Origin: Flavobacterium chilense
Lineage (GTDB): Bacteria > Bacteroidota > Bacteroidia > Flavobacteriales > Flavobacteriaceae
Reading direction: 5' to 3'
Assembly: GCF_001602525.1 (NCBI RefSeq)
Contig: NZ_LSYT01000002.1
Coordinates: 186,001 to 250,000 of the forward strand
Length of the DNA: 64,000 nucleotides
Shown piece by piece: positions 26,990 to 35,346 of the stretch (the stretch's first letter is position 1; the number at the start of each line of letters is the position of its first letter). A model generated the notes under the pieces. The model ran no database searches. It worked only from the letters and a program-made list of their open reading frames with translations, and was not told the origin of the DNA. The translations under genes and the position numbers were made by a program.

Positions 26990-28192
26990 ATGAAAAAAAC
27001 ATTTATTTTTTTGCTGCTATGCTGCATTCAATTTGTTAATAGTCAGGAATTGGCATTAGTTAAGAAGAATTCAAAAATTGGATATCTTTCTAAAGACGGA
27101 TCTTTTAAAATCGAACCTCAGTATAAATCTGCAAAAAGCTTCTCTGAAGGACTGGCTGCTGTAGAAGACAACGGAAAATGGGGTTTTATTGATACCAAAG
27201 GAACATGGGTAATTCCTGCAACCTTTAATAATGCCAAAGATTTTAACAACGGAATTGCAATTGTGCAAAAAGATAAAGAATGGGTTTATATTGATACAAA
27301 AGGAGAAATCTTAAAAGCACCTGCTACAGAAAAATTATTTGATTTTAATAATGGTGTTGCTTTTATAAGACAAGGAAATAAAGTAGGATTGATTAACAAC
27401 AAAATGACTGTTGTTTTAGAACCAAAATACGATCAGATCAAACCTTTTGAAAATGGTTTTGCAAGAGTAGAAAGCAACAAAAACTGGGGAATCATAAATA
27501 CCGCAGGAAAAGAAGTTGTAGAACCTGCTTATGCTGAAATTGGAAACTATTTTAAAAACACAACCTGGGCGAGAAAAGATAAAACTTTTGGAATCGTTAG
27601 TGCCGGACAATTTATTCCGGTTGACGGAGCTGAAAAAATCTGGGACTTTGAAACACAAGATTTAACTTTTGCTAAAAAGAACGGAAAAATTGGATACATC
27701 GATTTAAAAGGAAATTGGGCAATTCTTCCTATTTATGATAAAGGAAAAGCTTTCTCAAAAAACCTGGCACCTGTTTTAGTTGGAAAAAAATGGGGATTTA
27801 TCAATCTGAAAGGAGAATTTGTAATTGAACCAACTTATAATGATGCAGAAGTTTTTAGTACCAATGGTTTAGCTCCGGTAAAAGAAAGCAATTGGGGATT
27901 TATCAATGAATCAGGAAAATTGATCATTCCAACACAATATGGTATTACTACAAATGCCATTATTGCTATGTTTGTACAACAAGACAAAGGTTTTATTGAT
28001 GGTGTTGCCAGAGTTAAAAATGAAGGGAAATGGGGATTTCTTAAACCGGACGGAACAGTATTAGCAAACCAATGGTTTGAAAATGCTGAACTATTTTCAA
28101 AATCAGAAAAACCTCAACCCGTTGCTGCTCCAGCTGAAACTCCAAAACAAGAAACAAAACAAGCAAAGCCAGCAGCGAAAAAAAAGAAATAA
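26990..28192 (+). CDS. WG-repeat exported protein
   Basis: A signal peptide (KKTFIFLLLCCIQFVNSQ) precedes about eight WG/KWGFI-type repeats. Typical units are GKWGFIDTKGTWVI, KNWGIINTAGKEVV and KWGFINLKGEFVI, which make a beta-propeller-like or solenoid surface. The C-terminus is a disordered Pro/Lys/Ala tail (PVAAPAETPKQETKQ). ATG 26990 opens the signal peptide; the TTG at 26975 is dismissed. WG-repeat proteins of flavobacteria are of unknown function and probably bind ligands or surfaces. It lies between tal and the ketoreductase gene, in the pigment block, perhaps as a passenger. Confidence 0.85.
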   Translation: MKKTFIFLLLCCIQFVNSQELALVKKNSKIGYLSKDGSFKIEPQYKSAKSFSEGLAAVEDNGKWGFIDTKGTWVIPATFNNAKDFNNGIAIVQKDKEWVYIDTKGEILKAPATEKLFDFNNGVAFIRQGNKVGLINNKMTVVLEPKYDQIKPFENGFARVESNKNWGIINTAGKEVVEPAYAEIGNYFKNTTWARKDKTFGIVSAGQFIPVDGAEKIWDFETQDLTFAKKNGKIGYIDLKGNWAILPIYDKGKAFSKNLAPVLVGKKWGFINLKGEFVIEPTYNDAEVFSTNGLAPVKESNWGFINESGKLIIPTQYGITTNAIIAMFVQQDKGFIDGVARVKNEGKWGFLKPDGTVLANQWFENAELFSKSEKPQPVAAPAETPKQETKQAKPAAKKKK

Positions 28193-28315
28193 CATTTATT
28201 TTAGATAAAAAATAAATCCCAAATAGATGATCGCCAATAAAAAGATTGTGTCAACAAAACCAACAAGTAAAAGGCGATACCATTTATAACCAAATAAAAA
28301 ATAAAACTTACATCA

Positions 28316-29047
28316 ATGAAATGTGTATTAGTAACGGGCGGTTCAAGAGGAATTGGAAGTGCTATTTGTAAAAAACTAGCTGTTGAATCTGATTATCATA
28401 TTCTGATTAATTATCATTCAAACAAAACCGCTGCTGAAGAAACACTTCAGGAAATACAAAAATTAGGAGCAACAGGAGAAATTTTAGGTTTTGATGTTTC
28501 TAAATTCGACGAAGTACAAAATACTTTAACAAAATGGCAGGAAGAAAATCCTGAAGCAATAGTTGAAGCCATTGTAAACAACGCCGGAATTACAAAAGAT
28601 GGTCTTTTTATGTGGATGACTCCCGAAGACTGGAACGGAGTTGTAAACACAAGTCTGAACGGTTTTTTTAATGTGACGCAGTTTTTTATCCAAAAAATGC
28701 TTCGTAACAAATATGGCCGAATTGTAAATATGGTTTCCGTTTCAGGAGTAAAAGGAACAGCGGGACAAACCAATTACTCGGCTGCAAAAGGCGCAATTGT
28801 TGCTGCCACAAAAGCGTTGGCGCAGGAAGTTGCCAAACGAAACATTACTGTAAATGCTGTTGCTCCGGGTTTTATCAGAACGGATATGACAAGCCAGTTA
28901 GACGAAAAAGAATTACTAAAACTAATTCCGGTAAATCGTTTTGGCGAAGCCGAAGAAGTAGCAGACTTAGTAAGCTTTTTAGTTTCTAAAAAAGCAAGCT
29001 ATATTACAGGAGAAATTATCAACATAAACGGAGGAATATATTCTTAA
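28316..29047 (+). CDS. 3-oxoacyl-ACP reductase of the polyene synthase
   Basis: A short-chain dehydrogenase of FabG type, 243 residues. It has TGGSRGIG for NADPH, NNAG at residues 88-91, and the catalytic S141, Y154 (QTNYSAAKGA) and K158. In this cluster it would reduce the beta-keto group after each elongation cycle. It is the only ketoreductase in the cluster, so it must serve every cycle. It precedes the first ketosynthase gene by 19 bases. A fatty-acid FabG role is possible but less likely given the neighbours. Confidence 0.92.
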   Translation: MKCVLVTGGSRGIGSAICKKLAVESDYHILINYHSNKTAAEETLQEIQKLGATGEILGFDVSKFDEVQNTLTKWQEENPEAIVEAIVNNAGITKDGLFMWMTPEDWNGVVNTSLNGFFNVTQFFIQKMLRNKYGRIVNMVSVSGVKGTAGQTNYSAAKGAIVAATKALAQEVAKRNITVNAVAPGFIRTDMTSQLDEKELLKLIPVNRFGEAEEVADLVSFLVSKKASYITGEIININGGIYS

Positions 29048-29066
29048 AAAATTACTTTGAAAGACG

Positions 29067-30302
29067 ATGAATAAGAGAGTTGTAATTACTGGAATGGGAA
29101 TTTATTCTTGTATCGGAACATCTTTAGATGAAGTAAAGGATTCTTTATACAACGGAAAATCTGGTATTCAGTTTGATGCTGAAAGAAAAGAATTTGGTTT
29201 TCAATCTGCCTTAACCGGAATGGTTCCAAAAGCCGATTTAAAAAATTTACTAACCCGCAGACAGCGTATGAGCATTGGTGAAGAAACCGAATATGCTTAT
29301 ATGGCAACCTTAGAGGCTTTGAAAAATGCCAATATCGATGATGCTTTTTTTGAGAATCGCGAAGTAGGGATCATGTACGGAAACGATAGTGTTTCTAAAG
29401 CTATTATTGATGCAACAGATATTGTTCGGGAAAAAAAAGATACTGCTTTAATAGGTTCCGGAGCTATTTTTAAATCGATGAATTCAACGGTAACAATGAA
29501 TCTTTCGACGATTTTTAAACTCCGCGGAATCAACCTTACGGTAAGCGCAGCCTGTGCCAGTGGTTCACATTCTATTGGACTGGCTTATTTTCTAATCAAA
29601 AGCGGTTTTCAGGATATTATTATTACCGGAGGTGCACAGGAAATCAACAAATATGCCATGAGCAGTTTTGATGGTTTAGGTGTGTTTTCATCCAGAGAAA
29701 ATGAACCGGAAAAAGCTTCCCGTCCATTTGATGCTGGCCGCGACGGATTAATTCCGAGTGGCGGAGGTGCTACTTTAATTCTCGAAAGCTACGAATCTGC
29801 CATTGCAAGAGGAGCCAATATTATTGCCGAAGTTATTGGTTACGGATTCTCTTCAAACGGCGGACACATCTCAACTCCTAATGTCGAAGGCCCGTCTATA
29901 GCCATGCAACGAGCGCTTGATGATGCACAAATAAAAGCAACAGATATTGAATATATAAATGCCCATGCTACCTCAACTCCGGTTGGTGATGGTAATGAAG
30001 CAAAAGCAATTTTTGAAGTTTTTAGTGAGAAAAATCCGTACGTAAGTTCCACAAAATCAATGACCGGACACGAATGTTGGATGGCCGGAGCAAGCGAGGT
30101 AATCTATTCGATCTTAATGATGCAGCACGATTTTATTGCACCAAACATCAATTTAGACAATCCCGATGAAGATGCTTCTAAATTAAATTTGGTCAAAACT
30201 ACTTTAAACAAAAAATTTGACATATTTTTGTCCAATTCCTTCGGGTTCGGAGGAACCAACTCCGCGTTGGTGGTTAAAAAGTTTAAATTGAACGATGAAT
30301 AA
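29067..30302 (+). CDS. Beta-ketoacyl-ACP synthase
   Basis: A condensing enzyme of 411 residues with the complete triad: Cys163 (VSAACASGSHS), His near 303 (INAHATSTPVGD) and His near 339 (MTGHECWMAGA). The Gly-rich end (NSFGFGGTNSALVV) is conserved. It would extend the aryl polyene by C2 units with malonyl-ACP. Its stop codon overlaps the start of the following acyl carrier protein gene by 8 bases. It is one of three apparently active ketosynthases of this type in the cluster. Confidence 0.92.
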   Translation: MNKRVVITGMGIYSCIGTSLDEVKDSLYNGKSGIQFDAERKEFGFQSALTGMVPKADLKNLLTRRQRMSIGEETEYAYMATLEALKNANIDDAFFENREVGIMYGNDSVSKAIIDATDIVREKKDTALIGSGAIFKSMNSTVTMNLSTIFKLRGINLTVSAACASGSHSIGLAYFLIKSGFQDIIITGGAQEINKYAMSSFDGLGVFSSRENEPEKASRPFDAGRDGLIPSGGGATLILESYESAIARGANIIAEVIGYGFSSNGGHISTPNVEGPSIAMQRALDDAQIKATDIEYINAHATSTPVGDGNEAKAIFEVFSEKNPYVSSTKSMTGHECWMAGASEVIYSILMMQHDFIAPNINLDNPDEDASKLNLVKTTLNKKFDIFLSNSFGFGGTNSALVVKKFKLNDE

Positions 30303-30549
30303 AGAAGAAATTATAGCACGAATTAATGGTTTTTTAGTTGATGAATTTGAAGTTGACAATGACGACATTGAGCCAAATGCTAATTTAAAAGACACACTTG
30401 GGTTAGATAGTTTAGATTACGTAGATTTAGTAGTTTCAATCGAATCTAATTTTGGTGTAAAACTAGTTGAAGCTGATTTTGTTGGAATCGCTGACTTTCA
30501 AAGTTTTTACGATCTAATCGAAGCCAAACTAAAAGCTAAAGCTGTTTAA
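30295..30549 (+). CDS. Acyl carrier protein 1
   Basis: 84 residues, acidic, with the phosphopantetheine Ser39 in LGLDSLDYVDL. It would carry the growing polyene chain during elongation. It begins 8 bases before the end of the ketosynthase gene and its TAA shares its last A with the ATG of the acyltransferase gene (TAATG at 30547-30551), so the three are translationally coupled. Confidence 0.93.
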   Translation: MNKEEIIARINGFLVDEFEVDNDDIEPNANLKDTLGLDSLDYVDLVVSIESNFGVKLVEADFVGIADFQSFYDLIEAKLKAKAV

Positions 30550-31430
30550 TGAGTCAATGGGATGGCAAATCAAAAGGAACAGTTTTAGGCTATAGAATAT
30601 TCGTTTTTTTAATACAAAAAGCGGGTGTCAAATCTGCTTATGTCTTACTTTATTTTGTTGCTTCTTACTACTTTTTATTTCTTAAGAAAAGTAATAGAGT
30701 CATTTTCTATTATTTCAAAGAAAGACTTCAGTATTCGTATTTCAAATCAAAAAAAATGGTATTCAAAAGTTATTATACTTTTGGACAAACCATTATTGAT
30801 AAAATTTCCATTTCGGCAGGAATGCGAAATAAATTCACCTATGAATTTGACGGAATCGACACATTGAAAAAACTTCTGGCTGAGAAAAAAGGAGGTGTTT
30901 TGATTAGTGCACACGTTGGGAATTTTGAAATTGCCGAACATTTCTTTGGAGAGATTGACCTTGATTTTCAAATCAATTTAGTCACTACAGATCTGGAGCA
31001 TTCTGCCATTAAAAATTATCTGGAAAGTGTTACCCAAAAGCCAACCGTTAAGTTTATCATTATAAAAGACGACCTTTCTCATATCTTTGAGATCAATGCT
31101 GCACTGGCCAATAATGAATTGGTTTGTTTTACCGGTGATCGTTATTTTGAAGGCACCAAATCATTGTCTGAAAACCTTTTAGGCAAGGAAGCCCATTTTC
31201 CGGCAGGTCCTTTTTTAATTGCTTCACGACTAAAAGTTCCGGTGGTTTTTGTTTATGTTATGAAAGAGCCTAACCTGCATTATCATTTATATGCCCGCGA
31301 AGCAACTGTAAAACACCGCGACGAAAAAGCATTGTTAAAAGAATATGTGCAAAGTGTTGAAAGTATTTTGCAAAAATATCCGTTGCAATGGTTTAATTAT
31401 TTTGATTTTTGGAACCATTTTAAAGCATAA
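30549..31430 (+). CDS. LpxL/HtrB-type acyltransferase
   Basis: An inner-membrane acyltransferase of 293 residues. A hydrophobic N-terminus (SAYVLLYFVASYYFLFL) anchors it, and the H-x4-E catalytic motif is in ISAHVGNFEIAEH. A FTGDRYFEG segment and PFLIASRLKVPVVFVYVM follow. Relatives acylate lipid A from acyl-ACP. Its gene overlaps the ACP gene, so it probably takes an acyl chain from that carrier, perhaps to attach or esterify part of the pigment. A gap of 236 bases follows. Confidence 0.85.
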   Translation: MSQWDGKSKGTVLGYRIFVFLIQKAGVKSAYVLLYFVASYYFLFLKKSNRVIFYYFKERLQYSYFKSKKMVFKSYYTFGQTIIDKISISAGMRNKFTYEFDGIDTLKKLLAEKKGGVLISAHVGNFEIAEHFFGEIDLDFQINLVTTDLEHSAIKNYLESVTQKPTVKFIIIKDDLSHIFEINAALANNELVCFTGDRYFEGTKSLSENLLGKEAHFPAGPFLIASRLKVPVVFVYVMKEPNLHYHLYAREATVKHRDEKALLKEYVQSVESILQKYPLQWFNYFDFWNHFKA

Positions 31431-31632
31431 CATTCGCTTCGTGACGAAAACGTTGTTCTGAATTATACAAATTATATTACAAAAAAGGTCTTCTTGGTTG
31501 TCTTTTTATTTAATTTATCGAATAAAATGTATAATTCTTGTTGAAATTCATGCTTTTACTGACAAAAAACCAATTCGTTCATTCTTTTATTATGAATCTT
31601 TAAACAAGAAAATTCGTTTAAATAAATTTACT

Positions 31633-31640
31633 TATTTTTG
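31633..31640 (+). promoter_or_regulatory. Promoter -7 element of the darA operon
   Basis: TATTTTTG is a perfect Bacteroidota -7 element 26 bases before the darA start. The 236-base gap before it (31431-31666) shows no gene, and no convincing -33 TTG or terminator. A transcript beginning here would cover darA, darB and the following genes. Confidence 0.5.
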
Positions 31641-31666
31641 CGCAACCACCAAAGTCACAAACCAAA

Positions 31667-32569
31667 ATGAAAAATGTTCTTGTTATATATTATTCCCAAT
31701 CTGGACAATTGGAAGAAATTGCACGAAATATTGCAAAACCCTTCCTGAATTCAGATGAGATAAATGTAGCTTTTCACGAAATACAATTAGAAAAACCTTT
31801 TCCTTTTCCTTGGGATAAAGCTTCTTTCTTTGATGCTTTTCCCGAATCTTTTCTTCAAATTCCAACAGGATTAAAGCCTGTTTCAGAAGAAATTTTAAAT
31901 ACAAAATTTGATTTGATTTTATTCCATTATCAGGTTTGGTATTTATCGCCATCAATTCCAGTCAACTCATTTTTAAAAAGTGATGATGCCAAAAAACTAC
32001 TTAACAACACACCAGTTGTTACCATAAGTGGTTCCCGAAACATGTGGATTATGGCACAGGAAAAAATCAAAACCTTGCTAAAAGAAGCCAATGCACAATT
32101 GGTAGGAAATGTAGCTCTGGTAGATCGCGTTGGAAATTTAATCAGCGTAATTACAATTGTAGAATGGATGTTTTCAGGAGTAAAGAAAAAATATCTGGGC
32201 ATTTTTCCGTTACCGGGAGTTTCTGACAAAGACATTCAGGAATCAGAAAAATTTGGAGAAGTTATTGTTTCAGGACTAAATGAGAACAAATTACAGGAAT
32301 TACAACCAAAATTACTGGCTATTGGTGCAGTTAAAATCAGTCCGTATTTAGTTACTGTAGACAAAACTGCGAATAAGATTTTTAACAAATGGTCAAACTT
32401 GATTTATACACATCAAAAAAACCGAAAACAGTTACTTAAAGTATTTAATGTTTATTTATTCCTTGCAATATGGTTAATCTCACCAATAGTGTATATATTG
32501 CACCTTATTACCTACCCTTTTAAGTTAAAAACCATAAAAAAAGAAACTCAATATTATCAAGGAGTTTAG
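31667..32569 (+). CDS. darA: DarA, aromatase of dialkylresorcinol synthesis
   Basis: The N-terminus VLVIYYSQSGQLEEIA is a flavodoxin-type FMN phosphate loop, and the next 200 residues keep the flavodoxin-like fold. This fits DarA, which oxidises the cyclohexanedione made by DarB to the aromatic resorcinol, as reported for Dar enzymes. A C-terminal hydrophobic helix (VFNVYLFLAIWLISPIVYIL) suggests a membrane anchor. The darB gene follows 16 bases later. The combination with DarB makes the assignment secure. Confidence 0.88.
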   Translation: MKNVLVIYYSQSGQLEEIARNIAKPFLNSDEINVAFHEIQLEKPFPFPWDKASFFDAFPESFLQIPTGLKPVSEEILNTKFDLILFHYQVWYLSPSIPVNSFLKSDDAKKLLNNTPVVTISGSRNMWIMAQEKIKTLLKEANAQLVGNVALVDRVGNLISVITIVEWMFSGVKKKYLGIFPLPGVSDKDIQESEKFGEVIVSGLNENKLQELQPKLLAIGAVKISPYLVTVDKTANKIFNKWSNLIYTHQKNRKQLLKVFNVYLFLAIWLISPIVYILHLITYPFKLKTIKKETQYYQGV

Positions 32570-32585
32570 AAGACGAAATTAGATT

Positions 32586-33719
32586 ATGTTTGAAGTGTAT
32601 ATTACCAAAGCCGCAAAGTATTTGCCAAATAAAGCTGTTTCTAACGAAGAAATGGAAGCCTACCTGGGCCTCATCAATGATGCTGCTTCTAAAGCAAGAC
32701 GCATTATTTTGCGCAACAATAAAATTACAAGTCGTTATTACGCCGTAGATAAAGCCGGAAAAAGCACGCATAGCAATGCCGAGTTAACCCGAAATGCTGT
32801 CGAGCAATTGTTTGACGAGAATTTTACCGCACAGGATTTAGAAGTACTTTCATGCGGAACCTCAACGCCTGATATTTTCCTGCCGTCGCACGCTGCTATG
32901 GTGCACGGTTTATTAAAAAATAAATCTGTAGAATTAAATTCATCAACCGGAGTTTGCTGTGCCGGAATGAATTCGCTAAAATTTGGTTTCCTTTCAGTAA
33001 AATCAGGAAATTCAAAAAATGCCATTTGTACAGGATCAGAAAAAGTTTCGACCTGGCTTAATGCACAAATGTATAATCATGAAGCAGCAAATCTAAAAAG
33101 CCTTGAAGAACAACCAATTATTGCATTCAAAAAAGATTTCTTACGCTGGATGTTATCAGATGGTGCCGGAGCTTTTTTATTAGAAAATGAACCAAAAGGC
33201 CCTGTTTCTCTAAAAATCGAGTGGATGGAAGCTTTTTCGTATGCTTACGAATTAGAAACCTGTATGTATGCCGGCGGTGATAAATTAGAAAATGGCGAAA
33301 TCAAAGGCTGGAGTGATTACGCACCGGAACAATGGTTAAACGAATCTGTTTTTGCCATCAAACAAGACGTAAAATTACTGGATGAATTTATACTTTCTAA
33401 AGGAGCTGAAAGTATGAAAGAAGCCATGGAGAAAAATAAAATTACTTCAGATCATGTCGATTATTTTATCCCTCACGTTTCTTCAAACTTTTTTGTTGAA
33501 GGACTAAAAAAAGGATTAAGCGAAAAAGGAATCGGAATGGCTGACGAAAAATGGTTTATGAACCTTTCAAGAGTAGGAAATGTAGGTTCTGCCTCTATTT
33601 ATTTAGCTCTCGAAGAATTGATGAATTCAGGAAATCTAAAAAAAGGAGATCATATTCTTTTATCCGTTCCTGAAAGTGGCCGATTCTCATTTGCTTATGC
33701 TTATTTAACTGTTTGCTAA
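32586..33719 (+). CDS. darB: DarB, KAS III-like ketosynthase
   Basis: A 377-residue KAS III-type enzyme. Its triad is complete: Cys125 in STGVCCAGMNS, His near 295 in YFIPHVSSNF, and Asn in SRVGNVGSASIYLA. DarB joins a beta-ketoacyl chain with a second acyl precursor and cyclises the product to a 2,5-dialkylcyclohexane-1,3-dione. DarA then aromatises it to the dialkylresorcinol half of flexirubin. Its stop (33717-33719) shares one base with the ATG of the next gene. Confidence 0.92.
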   Translation: MFEVYITKAAKYLPNKAVSNEEMEAYLGLINDAASKARRIILRNNKITSRYYAVDKAGKSTHSNAELTRNAVEQLFDENFTAQDLEVLSCGTSTPDIFLPSHAAMVHGLLKNKSVELNSSTGVCCAGMNSLKFGFLSVKSGNSKNAICTGSEKVSTWLNAQMYNHEAANLKSLEEQPIIAFKKDFLRWMLSDGAGAFLLENEPKGPVSLKIEWMEAFSYAYELETCMYAGGDKLENGEIKGWSDYAPEQWLNESVFAIKQDVKLLDEFILSKGAESMKEAMEKNKITSDHVDYFIPHVSSNFFVEGLKKGLSEKGIGMADEKWFMNLSRVGNVGSASIYLALEELMNSGNLKKGDHILLSVPESGRFSFAYAYLTVC

Positions 33720-34150
33720 TGGAAACGCTTTTGCTTTTAGAAAAACAAGATGTCGAGAATTTATTACCTCAAAAGTTTCCTTTTGTGATGGTAGATAAAA
33801 TGTATTCGTTTTCTGAAACCACATTAGTTTCCGGTTTAAAAATTAAAAGCGATAACATCTTTTTCGATAATGATACTTTTTTAGAAGCAGGTCTGATCGA
33901 ACATATGGCACAATCAGTCGCTTTGCACACAGGATATCAGTTTTTCCTGAAAAACGAAACAGCTCCAACAGGTTATATAGGTTCGATAAAAGAAATTGAA
34001 ATTAAGAAGTTACCTAAAATCAACGATACGATTCAATCGACTATCACGATTTTGCAGGAATTTGCCGGAATCACTTTGGTAGATATTGTAACTCATTTGA
34101 ATAACGAAGAAATTGCTAACGGACAAATGAAAACCGTTTTAGCTAAATAA
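33719..34150 (+). CDS. Hotdog-fold 3-hydroxyacyl-ACP dehydratase 1
   Basis: A 143-residue hotdog protein of the FabZ/ApeP type: LLPQKFPFVMVDKMY at the start, FLEAGLIEHMAQSVALHTGYQF with the central helix His and Glu/Ala pattern, then TGYIGSIKEIEIKKLP. It would remove water during polyene elongation. ATG 33719 overlaps the darB stop (TAATG), so the TTG at 33713 is unlikely as the start. A similar gene follows 13 bases later. Confidence 0.85.
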   Translation: METLLLLEKQDVENLLPQKFPFVMVDKMYSFSETTLVSGLKIKSDNIFFDNDTFLEAGLIEHMAQSVALHTGYQFFLKNETAPTGYIGSIKEIEIKKLPKINDTIQSTITILQEFAGITLVDIVTHLNNEEIANGQMKTVLAK

Positions 34151-34162
34151 ATAATAATAAGA

Positions 34163-34624
34163 ATGAAAACCGGAGTTGACATACAAAACTATCTGCCGCA
34201 CCGAGCGCCAATGCTCATGGTAGATTTAATTTTGGAAATAGATGCCAATTTTGTAGAAACGATATTCTTAATACAGGAAGACAATATTTTTGTCGACAAC
34301 AATATTTTTATCGAAGCGGGCTTAATCGAAAACACAGCCCAAACCTGTTCGTCTATTGTAGGCAAAAAGTATTTTTTTGAAGAAGACGGAACAGAAAATG
34401 AAAATGTTAATGTACTTGGTTTTATCAGCGCCTTAAAAAATCTGAAAATACATTCGCTTCCAAAAGTAGGCGATACTATTATTACCAAAGCAACTTTGGT
34501 TTCAAAATTTACCGGCGACGATTATACCTTATGTACAATGAATTGTGAAAGTGTACTGGGAGACCAGCTACTTTTAGAATGCGAAATTAATTTGTTCATT
34601 CAAAAAACAGTTTCGGTTGAGTAA
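34163..34624 (+). CDS. Hotdog-fold 3-hydroxyacyl-ACP dehydratase 2
   Basis: A paralogue of the preceding gene, 153 residues, with LPHRAPMLMVDLILEID, FIEAGLIENTAQTCSSIVGKK and a hot-dog beta-sheet. The helix reads ENTAQTC, where the first copy has EHMAQSV, so the usual catalytic His at that position is an Asn. A different position may act, or the subunit may be inactive and pair with the first copy. It ends 8 bases inside the next gene. Confidence 0.82.
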   Translation: MKTGVDIQNYLPHRAPMLMVDLILEIDANFVETIFLIQEDNIFVDNNIFIEAGLIENTAQTCSSIVGKKYFFEEDGTENENVNVLGFISALKNLKIHSLPKVGDTIITKATLVSKFTGDDYTLCTMNCESVLGDQLLLECEINLFIQKTVSVE

Positions 34625-34937
34625 TACAAAAAAAATCATTTCACATCTTGTAATCCGAATCGGAATTCTGGTTCTTTTACTGGGAATGTTTTTTTTATTT
34701 TGGTGTTTTACCAATGACCCTCATAAGTATTGTGATGCAAGCGGACACAAACATGTCGATAGCGGTTTAGGATTGTTTATTGTACTGTTTTTGATAACTC
34801 AGATGTTTTATTTGGGATTACTGATCGAAACGATTTATTTATTTGTAAAGAAACACCGAAACCAGGCTTTCGCGAATCTTGGATTTTTAATCATTAGTTT
34901 ATGTATAGTTTTAATCTGTATGTTTCTAATAAATTAA
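34617..34937 (+). CDS. Small membrane protein
   Basis: Three hydrophobic stretches are visible in 106 residues (LVIRIGILVLLLGMFFLFWCF, then GLFIVLFLITQMFYLGLLIE, and a C-terminal GFLIISLCIVLICMFLIN). The loop after the first helix holds CDASGHKHVDSG. The start is TTG at 34617, overlapping the previous gene by 8 bases; no ATG near it opens the frame. The family is unknown. Its place within the pigment operon suggests a supporting envelope role. Confidence 0.65.
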   Translation: MSNTKKIISHLVIRIGILVLLLGMFFLFWCFTNDPHKYCDASGHKHVDSGLGLFIVLFLITQMFYLGLLIETIYLFVKKHRNQAFANLGFLIISLCIVLICMFLIN

Positions 34938-34941
34938 TAAT

Positions 34942-35346
34942 ATGGAAAAAGAAAATGTACCACAGGATAAAAGCAACTTAACAAAAAACAACGTTAAAGA
35001 GCTTCTGTATGCAACCGATGAAAACGGAGATTACACTACCACTTTAAGTACAGGCTGGGAACCCAAAGCCATCGCACTCTCTAATTCTATAGACGAAATA
35101 AACGAACGAATTGCTCACGCAAAAATGCAGGTTGAAATAGGAGAAGTAAGTCCGATTTGTTATTATATGGAAGTAAGCAAAATGGATCTTACTATTTTAT
35201 CCAGTTATGTTGGAATGTGGAAATGGCGCGTAAAAAGACATTTTAAACCAACCGTTTTTGCCAAATTAAGTGATTCGACCTTAAAAAAATATGCCGACGC
35301 TTTTGAAATTTCAATAGCCGAATTAAAAAATATTAAAACAGCGTAA
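34942..35346 (+). CDS. Hypothetical cytoplasmic protein
   Basis: 134 residues with no signal or membrane helix; no family recognised. The N-terminus is charged, followed by GDYTTTLSTGWEPKAIALS and a helix INERIAHAKMQVEIGEVS. The C-terminal region LSDSTLKKYADAFEISIAE recalls the recognition region of XRE-like helix-turn-helix proteins, but the match is weak. It overlaps the next gene by one base (TAATG) and so is coupled to the BtrH-like gene. It may be an accessory to that enzyme. Confidence 0.65.
   Translation: MEKENVPQDKSNLTKNNVKELLYATDENGDYTTTLSTGWEPKAIALSNSIDEINERIAHAKMQVEIGEVSPICYYMEVSKMDLTILSSYVGMWKWRVKRHFKPTVFAKLSDSTLKKYADAFEISIAELKNIKTA

Noticed and set aside
28193..28315. A small RNA or terminator after the WG-repeat gene
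   Set aside because: No stem with a T-run or other structure could be drawn in this AT-rich gap.
32520..33025. Minus-strand open frames opposite darB
   Set aside because: They are complementary-strand shadows of a well-supported gene.
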